From: Oxalobacteraceae bacterium UBA5157
GTDB lineage: Bacteria > Pseudomonadota > Gammaproteobacteria > Burkholderiales > Burkholderiaceae_D
Assembly: GCA_002415335.1 (NCBI GenBank)
Contig: DHXL01000384.1
Coordinates: 1 to 30,339, forward strand
Direction: 5' to 3'
Length of the DNA: 30,339 nt
Both the position numbers and the translations under genes were made by a program. Below, piece after piece: positions 1-6,149 of the stretch. The notes under the pieces were generated by a model. It was not told the origin of the DNA. It saw only the letters and a program-made list of their open reading frames with translations, and did no database searches. How positions within the stretch are numbered: position 1 is the first letter of the stretch; every line of letters starts with the position of its first letter.

Positions 1-31
1 GGAAAGAAGTGAAGTGACGGGAAACGCCGTT

Positions 32-55
32 CCCTTCCAAAAGGGTTTATTTTTT
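32..55 (+). terminator. Short terminator-like hairpin with T-rich tail
   Basis: CCCTT (32-36) pairs with AAGGG (41-45) around a CCAA loop and is followed by a T-rich run at 46-55. This is the layout of an intrinsic terminator for something transcribed from left of the window. The stem is only 5 bp. An alternative hairpin, GGGAA (19-23) with TTCCC (30-34), shares bases with it, so the two cannot form together. The upstream gene is outside the window. Confidence 0.4.
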
Positions 56-134
56 CAAGTAAATCTGCGGCAATTGCGCAGCCGGACCCCGGCCAGCAAG
101 GCAGAACTTTAATCTCAAGTCGCAGGATGTCTAA

Positions 135-800
135 ATGAATGATGCGTTTTCCCTAGTAGCTAAAACTTTTCTTGTTGCGCTGCTCGCTGTTTCCACGATC
201 GCGATCGCCGCCGACAAAAAGGGAGTCGAAGCGACAAAATCGGACCCCGCCAAAGGTGAGGCGCTATACACCAATGGCGATGCGGCGCGCGGCATCCCGG
301 CATGCGTCTCCTGCCATGGCGTCGCCGGCAATTCCACGATTGTCCAGAATCCTAAATTGGCGGCCCAGCACGACGCCTACATTTACAAGCAACTCAGCAA
401 TTTCAAGGATGGCGAGCGCAGCAGCCCGATCATGACCTTGTTCGCCAAGGCCTTGAGCGACGACGAGATGAAGAATCTGGCCGCCTACCTCAACCAGCAA
501 ACTCGAAACCCGGGCACCGCGAGAAGCAAAGACACCGTCGAGTTCGGCAAGAAGATTTTCCGCGCCGGCATCGCCGAGATCGGCGTGCCTGCTTGCGCCG
601 GTTGCCACGGTCCGAATGGTGCCGGCATCCCGGCCCAGTATCCGCGCATCGGCGGTCAACATCAGGAATACACGGCCGCGCAATTGACTTACTTCCGTGC
701 CGGCACCCGCAAGAACAGTGCGCAAATGATGGCCATCGCCAAGCGTCTGACCGACGAGGAAATCCAGGCTGTGGCCGACTATGTTGCAGGCTTGAGATAA
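135..800 (+). CDS. Di-haem cytochrome c, cytochrome c4 type (periplasmic)
   Basis: Predicted exported di-haem c-type cytochrome of 221 aa that carries electrons in the periplasm, usually towards terminal oxidases. An N-terminal hydrophobic stretch (about residues 8-26, ending AIAA) is a Sec signal peptide. Two haem-attachment motifs are visible, CVSCH at 57-61 and CAGCH at 154-158, each opening a similar domain of about 85-90 residues. Candidate distal methionine ligands are Met100 (in SPIM) and Met198/199. The tandem-domain layout and length fit the cytochrome c4 family. The ATG has an AGGA-like ribosome site about 7 nt upstream. The gene seems to stand alone; the next starts 152 bp downstream. 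The di-haem call is secure. The c4 subfamily name rests on length and domain spacing. Confidence 0.9.
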   Translation: MNDAFSLVAKTFLVALLAVSTIAIAADKKGVEATKSDPAKGEALYTNGDAARGIPACVSCHGVAGNSTIVQNPKLAAQHDAYIYKQLSNFKDGERSSPIMTLFAKALSDDEMKNLAAYLNQQTRNPGTARSKDTVEFGKKIFRAGIAEIGVPACAGCHGPNGAGIPAQYPRIGGQHQEYTAAQLTYFRAGTRKNSAQMMAIAKRLTDEEIQAVADYVAGLR

Positions 801-924
801 CCAGCGTGATACGTGGCAAACATCGGGACGAATTCGGACGTCGCGTTTGTTGAGCATCAAGGGTTCGTGCTGCGGTGCTATCTTCCGCCATAATTCGTTG
901 CCAACGGGATACTTTGCTTCTACA

Positions 925-950
925 CTTCCGGTTGCAAAGGAAACCGGAAG
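925..950 (+). promoter_or_regulatory. Hairpin with Shine-Dalgarno-like loop before the GGDEF gene
   Basis: CTTCCGGTT (925-933) and AACCGGAAG (942-950) form a perfect 9-bp stem. The 8-nt loop GCAAAGGA (934-941) contains the best ribosome-binding-like sequence for the ATG at 953, which begins two nucleotides after the stem. If the RNA folds, the start site is tucked against a helix while the SD is displayed in the loop. That could tune translation, but it could also be chance inside an N-terminal extension if the GTG at 875 is the real start. Confidence 0.4.
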
Positions 951-952
951 CA

Positions 953-2689
953 ATGACCCAAACCGCAATTACGCTGAGAAACATCATTAGCCACTCACTA
1001 TTGAGTTGCGCCTCCGCCACTCCTCTTGCGGAAGCGGCGCGGCGAATGGTTGACGCGCAATGCAGCTCGATTCTGGTCGAGGATAAAGGGAAGATAGTCG
1101 GCATCTGGACCGAGCGCGATGCCCTTTCGGTGGACTTATCGAGCGGCGGTGCGGTCCAATTGCCGATTTCCCTGTTGATGTCTTCCCCCGTCAGGACGAT
1201 CCACATCGACACCAGCATTGGCGAAGCTGCCTTGCGTTTCCGCCGGGAGAACATCCGCCATTTTCTGGTGATTGACGAATCGGGCAAACATAAGGGCATT
1301 GTTTCGCAGTCCGATGTCGTGCTTAATCAAGGCATTCAGTATTACATCTCCCTGCGCGACGTGAAATCGGTATTCGGTCGGAACCTGCTGATTCTGCCGT
1401 ACACCATGCCGGCTTCGAGCGTGATTTTGGAAATGCAACGGGGTAACGTTGACGCCATGGTCATCGAGGGGCCGGATGGCGGCCACGGCATCCTTACCGA
1501 ACGCGATGTGGTGAAACTCATTGGATCGGGCCAGCCGGACGTCTCTGTCGGGCAACTGGCCACTTTTCCGCTGATGTCCATTCCCGCCAGCTCCAGCCTC
1601 TATCAGGCCCGCAAGCAATTCATCGAAAATAATATTCGTCACCTGGGCGTCAGCGATGACGACGGCGACCTGCTGGGCTTGATTTCATTTGCCGATATCC
1701 TGGCCAACATCGAGAGCGAATATATCCGTGAATTGGAGGAAATGCTGAAGGAGCGGGACGAGGTCCTGGCGATCTCGAATAGGCACCTGCGGCTGGCAGC
1801 CACGGTGTTTGAGAGTACCCACGAAGGTATATTCGTGACTGACGCCGACCAGCTCATCGAATCGGTCAATCCGGCTTTTACCATGATCACCGGCTACGAG
1901 GCGCATCAGGTGATTGGCAAGAAGCCATCGATCCTGGCTTCGGGCACGCATGATGCCGCCTTCTATGAGTCGATGTACAAGACACTTGCCCTGGTCGGAC
2001 ACTGGCAGGGCGAAATATGGAACAGACGGCGCGACGGCGAAATCTACGTGGAATGGATCACCATCAATGCGGTGAAAGACGATGCGGGGCAAGTCTTGAA
2101 TTATGTTTCAATTTTCTCTGACATCACCAATCGCAAGGCGGCCGAAGAAAAGATGAGTTTCCTGGCACAGCACGACGCGCTTACCAGCCTGCCCAACCGG
2201 GTGCTGCTGGAGGACCGGCTGCTCCGCGCCATCTCCCATGCCGAGCGCAACAACAGGAAGTTGGCGGTGATCTTCATAGACTTGGTCGACTTCAAGAAGA
2301 TCAATGACTCCATTGGTCACCACGCCGGCGATCAGCTGCTCCAGATCGTGGCACAAAAACTATCTGCTTGCGTTCGCTCCGAAGATACCGTGGCTCGCCT
2401 GGGAGGCGACGAATTTGTCGTGCTTCTGGAAGAGATCGGCGTCAAGGACAATATCCCCTTGGTCGTGACAAAAATCCTTGATGCCGTGTCACGGCCAGTG
2501 GTGCTCGAGGGTCAGCCCGTGAGCGTTAGAAGCAGCATCGGCATCAGCGTTTATCCTGAGGATGGGCAAGATGCCGACGACCTGATCAGGCACGCCGATG
2601 CGGCCATGTACAGGGCCAAGATGCAGGGACCAAACACTTTTTGTTTCTGCACTCCGTTGGTGGATTCGGAATCTCCCGATTCACGCTGA
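953..2689 (+). CDS. Four-CBS, PAS and GGDEF diguanylate cyclase
   Basis: Predicted cytoplasmic diguanylate cyclase of 578 aa that makes c-di-GMP from two GTP. In order: two CBS pairs (about residues 8-125 and 130-260), a helical linker, a PAS domain (about 275-395, containing NPAFTMITGYE), and a GGDEF domain (about 410-570). The active-site loop GGDEF is intact at 484-488. The inhibitory I-site RxxD (RSED, 475-478) lies exactly five residues before it, so both activity and product inhibition are expected. No EAL or HD-GYP domain follows, and no membrane segment is seen. CBS pairs commonly bind adenine nucleotides, so energy-state sensing is plausible but inferred. The ATG at 953 is preferred over the in-frame GTG at 875 (26 extra residues) because the CBS domain begins right after it and AAAGGA lies upstream. 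Confidence 0.88.
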   Translation: MTQTAITLRNIISHSLLSCASATPLAEAARRMVDAQCSSILVEDKGKIVGIWTERDALSVDLSSGGAVQLPISLLMSSPVRTIHIDTSIGEAALRFRRENIRHFLVIDESGKHKGIVSQSDVVLNQGIQYYISLRDVKSVFGRNLLILPYTMPASSVILEMQRGNVDAMVIEGPDGGHGILTERDVVKLIGSGQPDVSVGQLATFPLMSIPASSSLYQARKQFIENNIRHLGVSDDDGDLLGLISFADILANIESEYIRELEEMLKERDEVLAISNRHLRLAATVFESTHEGIFVTDADQLIESVNPAFTMITGYEAHQVIGKKPSILASGTHDAAFYESMYKTLALVGHWQGEIWNRRRDGEIYVEWITINAVKDDAGQVLNYVSIFSDITNRKAAEEKMSFLAQHDALTSLPNRVLLEDRLLRAISHAERNNRKLAVIFIDLVDFKKINDSIGHHAGDQLLQIVAQKLSACVRSEDTVARLGGDEFVVLLEEIGVKDNIPLVVTKILDAVSRPVVLEGQPVSVRSSIGISVYPEDGQDADDLIRHADAAMYRAKMQGPNTFCFCTPLVDSESPDSR

Positions 2690-3004
2690 CCAAAGAGCGT
2701 GCCAATAGCGCTGCGATCGATGAGGTCAATGCAGGCAGCGCCCATTCAACGCCAACAGTCAATGGTTCCGGCCCCGCGGCAAGCGCTTCGCATGCGGGGG
2801 CTCAGGCAATCCTACCTGCATCGTGCAATGCAGCAAAACAACTAAATTTCCTGCTCGCATTAGCGTCGTAATTTCAAAGTTTTTTTGTCCCTTGACCCGG
2901 CTATCAGTCGCCCATCGGGTAAAATACAATTTGTTGCAACGCACCAATTCATCGACTTTGTCGACCGATCGCAGGAATCGCTTGTTGTCACTAAGGAGAA
3001 CACT
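2690..3004. other. Intergenic region between GGDEF gene and phasin gene
   Basis: This 315-bp non-coding stretch contains a GC-rich stem CCCCGC/GCGGGG (2772-2777 with 2794-2799) without a T-tract, a TGCA-rich dyad at 2816-2833 (listed separately), an AT-richer block from about 2840, and an 8-bp palindrome GTTGCAAC at 2933-2940. TTGACC (2892-2897) and TAAAAT (2920-2925) resemble -35 and -10 boxes, but their 22-bp spacing is too long for a normal sigma70 promoter, so no promoter is called. An open frame extends upstream of the phasin ATG to GTG 2885 but looks non-coding. Confidence 0.5.
2816..2833. promoter_or_regulatory. TGCA-rich dyad upstream of the phasin gene
   Basis: CTGCAT (2816-2821) and ATGCAG (2828-2833) are perfect inverted arms around CGTGCA. 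The element holds three TGCA words, at 2817, 2824 and 2829. From memory, PhaR-type repressors of phasin genes recognise TGC/TGCA-rich dyads, so this is a candidate operator. It lies about 170 bp upstream of the phasin start, further than is typical for a simple repressor site. Confidence 0.25.
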
Positions 3005-3553
3005 ATGTTCGCTTTCCCAGAACAATTTTCATCCGCCACCAGATCCAATCTCGAATTCCAACTGGCACGCTTCAGTGCGCTGACCAACCATGCGTTCACC
3101 GGCATGGAAAAACTGGTTTCCTTGAATCTCGCCGCTGCTAAAGCGACCGCACAAGAATCTCTCGAGGCAACCAATCAATTAGTCACCACCGGCGATCCAA
3201 AAGAATTCTTCTCGCGCATCCAAGCCACGCCGGCTTCCGAGAAACTGGCTTCGTATAGCCGCCACCTGACCGAGATCCTCGCCACCACGCGCGAGGAATT
3301 CGCCAAGGACGCGCAAGCACAATTCGCCGAAGTCCGCGCCAGCGTGACGGCCTTGGTTGATGAGGCCGCCAAGAATGCGCCGGCCGGTACCGAGAAAGCG
3401 GTTGCAATGCTGAAATCCGTCATTACCACTCCTGTAGCAGATTACGAGCCGTCGTCAAGGACCGCCGAGCAACCGGTTAAAACGCAGGAAGCGACGGAGG
3501 CAATGGCCGAACAAGATCGCGACAAACACGTAAGCGGCAGCGCCCAGGACTGA
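3005..3553 (+). CDS. Phasin family protein (PHA granule-associated)
   Basis: A 182-aa protein of the phasin family, which coats polyhydroxyalkanoate granules in the cytoplasm and controls their number and size. The N-terminus (FAFPEQFSSATRSNLEFQLA) and the following alanine-rich amphipathic helices up to about residue 140 match the usual betaproteobacterial pattern. The last 40 residues are a polar, probably disordered tail rich in Glu, Gln and Thr. No signal peptide or membrane segment is seen. The ATG at 3005 is chosen because AAGGAG (2993-2998) sits just upstream; a longer frame from GTG 2885 has no such support. It looks monocistronic and is followed by a strong hairpin. No PHA synthase or PhaR gene lies in the window. 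Confidence 0.88.
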   Translation: MFAFPEQFSSATRSNLEFQLARFSALTNHAFTGMEKLVSLNLAAAKATAQESLEATNQLVTTGDPKEFFSRIQATPASEKLASYSRHLTEILATTREEFAKDAQAQFAEVRASVTALVDEAAKNAPAGTEKAVAMLKSVITTPVADYEPSSRTAEQPVKTQEATEAMAEQDRDKHVSGSAQD

Positions 3554-3577
3554 TTCTTATACGACACAAGCACGTCG

Positions 3578-3609
3578 TGAAGATGGGCCGCAATCGCGGC
3601 CCATCTTCA
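3578..3609 (+). terminator. Perfect 14-bp stem-loop after the phasin gene
   Basis: TGAAGATGGGCCGC (3578-3591) is exactly complementary to GCGGCCCATCTTCA (3596-3609) across an AATC loop, starting 25 nt after the phasin stop. The stem is long and GC-rich, but what follows (TTCAACTCG) is only weakly T-rich. It may therefore be a terminator with a poor U-tract or an mRNA-stabilising 3' hairpin. Confidence 0.65.
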
Positions 3610-3713
3610 TTCAACTCGATCTGCGTCGTATGGTCGCAAAACGATACAGGGATGTAGCGATACCGTCCGCTGGCCGCCATCTGCCCGTGCGGTCCGAAAC
3701 ACAGGAGCCATAG

Positions 3714-4286
3714 ATGTCCAACCCGAATACCCCGTCACCGAACAACGTGAAGCCATCGTTGTTGCGCCGGATCCCGCTCGCCTTCGGCGCGTTCTTTCGC
3801 ATTCTTTCCGACGCCGAATTTGCTGCACGTGTGCACAATTTACGCCAGCCGGCACCGATCGTCGCACCGGAGCCGCCGAAACCGGCGCCGCGCCCGCTTA
3901 AAGAGGTGCGGCCCGACGCCGCCTTGCAGCTGCTGGGGCTGTTGCAGCGCGACGCACGCCTGATCGATTTCACCGAGGAAAATCTGGCGAGTTATTCGGA
4001 TGCCGATATTGGCGCGGCGGCCCGCGTGGTGCACGAAGGCTGCCGCAAGGTGCTGCTCGAACATTTCACGATCGTGCCGGTGCGCCAGGAACCCGAAGGC
4101 AGCCGCATCACCCTGAACGATGGGTTCGACGCCGCTGCCATCCGGCTCACCGGCAATGTGGTCGGCAAGCCGCCGTTCCAAGGCAGCCTCAGCCATCGCG
4201 GCTGGCGCGTGTCCGAGATACGGCTGCCGAAACTGGCCGACCGTCATGACGCCGCGGTCCTGGCGCAGGCCGAGGTGGAACTATGA
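3714..4286 (+). CDS. DUF2760 protein, first gene of the Hsp70 operon
   Basis: A 190-aa protein recognised as DUF2760 (PF10816 from memory), of unknown function. After a proline-rich N-terminal segment (about residues 45-63), the conserved part begins near residue 67 (ALQLLGLLQRDARLIDF). It includes a GCRKVL motif and ends with an RLTGNVVGKPPFQGSLSHRG-type block and the terminal AEVEL. No signal peptide, membrane span or catalytic signature is obvious. The ATG has CAGGAG about 7 nt upstream. Its stop overlaps the next gene's start in an ATGA, so the two are translationally coupled. DUF2760 genes are typically found beside these atypical Hsp70s, which suggests a partner or co-chaperone role; that is inference. 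Confidence 0.85.
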   Translation: MSNPNTPSPNNVKPSLLRRIPLAFGAFFRILSDAEFAARVHNLRQPAPIVAPEPPKPAPRPLKEVRPDAALQLLGLLQRDARLIDFTEENLASYSDADIGAAARVVHEGCRKVLLEHFTIVPVRQEPEGSRITLNDGFDAAAIRLTGNVVGKPPFQGSLSHRGWRVSEIRLPKLADRHDAAVLAQAEVEL

Positions 4287-6136
4287 GCGAGCCGCGCTTT
4301 GCCATCGGCATCGACCTCGGCACCACGCATTCCGCGCTGGCCTATGTCGATCTCGCTGCCAGCGATGGTGAAAAGACTGTTCTCGGCGTGCTCGATATTC
4401 CGCAGCTCACGGCGCCAGGCGAAGTCGAGGCGCCGGCCTTGCTGCCGTCTTTCTTGTACCTGCCGCATGCCGACGAATTCGCGGCCGGCGCGTTGAGTCT
4501 GCCGTGGGGCGACGATCAGGATTATGCGGTGGGCGAACTGGCGCGCAGCCGCGGCGCGACCACGCCGATCCGCCTGGTATCAAGCGCCAAGAGCTGGCTG
4601 TGCCATCCGGGCGTGGACCGGCGCGCGGCGATCCTGCCGAATGATGCGCCGGAAGAAGTGACGCGCGTGTCGCCGCTCGACGCCTCGATCCGCTATCTGG
4701 CGCATCTGCGCGAGGCATGGGACTACGCCCATCCGGAGGCACCGTTCGGCGCACAGGACATTACCGTCACCATTCCCGCTTCGTTCGACCCGGCGGCACG
4801 CGAGTTGACGGCAGAGGCGGCGAGAACGGCCGGCTATGCCTCGCTGACTCTGCTGGAAGAACCGCAGGCCGCGCTATACAACTGGATCCAGACCAGCGAG
4901 GGCGGCTGGCGCAAAGAGGTCAAGCCGGGCGACATTATCCTGGTGGTCGACGTCGGCGGCGGTACCAGCGATTTCTCGCTGATTGCGGTGGTCGAGCGTG
5001 ACGGCAACCTGGAACTGCACCGGGTCGCCGTTGGCGACCACATCCTGCTGGGCGGCGACAACATGGACCTGGCGCTGGCCCATGTGCTGGCCCGCAAACT
5101 GGCGGCCACCGGCAGTCAGCTCGACCCATGGCAACTGCGCGCGTTGACCTATGCCTGCCGCTCTGCCAAGGAGCACCTGCTGTCCGATCCGGAACTGAAC
5201 GCAGTGCCGATCGTGGTGCCCAGCCGCGGTTCGAAATTGATCGGCGGCTCGCTGCGCACCGAGCTGACGCGCGACGAGGTCACGGCGATCATCCTGGACG
5301 GCTTCTTCCCGCTAGTGGAGATCGCCGAGCGCCCGCTCAGTCGCGCGCGCGGCGGCCTGACGCGGCTCGGCTTGCCCTATGCGCAGGATGCCGCGATCAC
5401 GCGCCACCTGGCGGCTTTCCTCGGACGTCAGGTGGCGGCCACTGCCGAACTCGAAGGCTTCATCGGCAAACCAAACGCGGCAGCAAGCTTTCTCCATCCC
5501 ACCGCCGTGCTGTTCAACGGCGGCGTCTTCAAGTCGGACATCCTGATCGAACGCACCATCGCCACGGTCAATGGCTGGCTCGCCGCCGAAGAGGCCGCGC
5601 CGGTCCGGATGCTGGCAGGTGCCGATCTGGATCTCGCGGTCGCCCGAGGCGCGGCGTATTACAGCTACGTGCGGCGCGGCGGCGGCGTGCGCATTCGCGG
5701 CGGCACCGCGCGCGCCTATTACGTCGGGGTGGAATCGGCCATGCCCGCCGTGCCGGGCATGGAGCCGCCGATGCAGGCACTGTGCATCGCGCCGTTCGGC
5801 ATGGAGGAGGGGACCGAGATGGAACTGCCTTCCTCCCAGGCACAGGAATTCGGGCTGGTGGTCGGTGAGCCGGTGCACCTGCGCTTCTTCGGCTCGTCGG
5901 TCCGCCGCCAGGATGCGATCGGCACCATGCTCGATTTCTGGCAGCCGGACGAACTACAGGAGCTGGAGGAAATCCGCGCCACGCTGCCGCCCGAGGGCCG
6001 CCAGCCGGGCGAAGTGGTGCAGGTGAAACTGCTCGCCAAGGCGACCGAAACCGGGACGCTGGAATTGGTGGCGGTGTCGCGCAGCGGAGGCGAGCGCTGG
6101 AACGTCGAATTCAATGTGCGCGGCAGCGAGGGCTGA
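4283..6136 (+). CDS. Divergent Hsp70-family ATPase (first of pair)
   Basis: A 617-aa Hsp70/actin-fold ATPase, predicted cytoplasmic. The phosphate-1 loop is GIDLGTTHS (9-17), the phosphate-2 loop is VVDVGGGTSDF (221-231), and the adenosine motif is LFNGGVF (410-416). The EEPQAALYNW segment and a SAKSWL lysine correspond to the catalytic Glu and Lys positions of DnaK, so ATP hydrolysis is likely. After the nucleotide-binding domain (to about residue 450) I see no canonical DnaK linker (DVTPLSLG-like) and no normal substrate-binding domain plus lid. A beta-rich segment of about 160 residues follows instead. It is therefore not dnaK itself but a YegD-like Hsp70. It overlaps the DUF2760 gene by 4 nt and lies 13 nt before a second Hsp70, making a three-gene operon. 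The client is unknown. Confidence 0.9.
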   Translation: MSEPRFAIGIDLGTTHSALAYVDLAASDGEKTVLGVLDIPQLTAPGEVEAPALLPSFLYLPHADEFAAGALSLPWGDDQDYAVGELARSRGATTPIRLVSSAKSWLCHPGVDRRAAILPNDAPEEVTRVSPLDASIRYLAHLREAWDYAHPEAPFGAQDITVTIPASFDPAARELTAEAARTAGYASLTLLEEPQAALYNWIQTSEGGWRKEVKPGDIILVVDVGGGTSDFSLIAVVERDGNLELHRVAVGDHILLGGDNMDLALAHVLARKLAATGSQLDPWQLRALTYACRSAKEHLLSDPELNAVPIVVPSRGSKLIGGSLRTELTRDEVTAIILDGFFPLVEIAERPLSRARGGLTRLGLPYAQDAAITRHLAAFLGRQVAATAELEGFIGKPNAAASFLHPTAVLFNGGVFKSDILIERTIATVNGWLAAEEAAPVRMLAGADLDLAVARGAAYYSYVRRGGGVRIRGGTARAYYVGVESAMPAVPGMEPPMQALCIAPFGMEEGTEMELPSSQAQEFGLVVGEPVHLRFFGSSVRRQDAIGTMLDFWQPDELQELEEIRATLPPEGRQPGEVVQVKLLAKATETGTLELVAVSRSGGERWNVEFNVRGSEG

Positions 6137-6149
6137 ATAGAGGCAAGCG

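Noticed and set aside
875..952. Upstream GTG start for the GGDEF protein adding 26 residues
   Set aside because: No ribosome site before 875, and the extra residues fall before the conserved CBS start; kept only as an alternative.
2892..2925. TTGACC and TAAAAT as a sigma70 promoter for the phasin gene
   Set aside because: The spacer is 22 bp, too long for a functional -35/-10 pair; no better-spaced pair was found.
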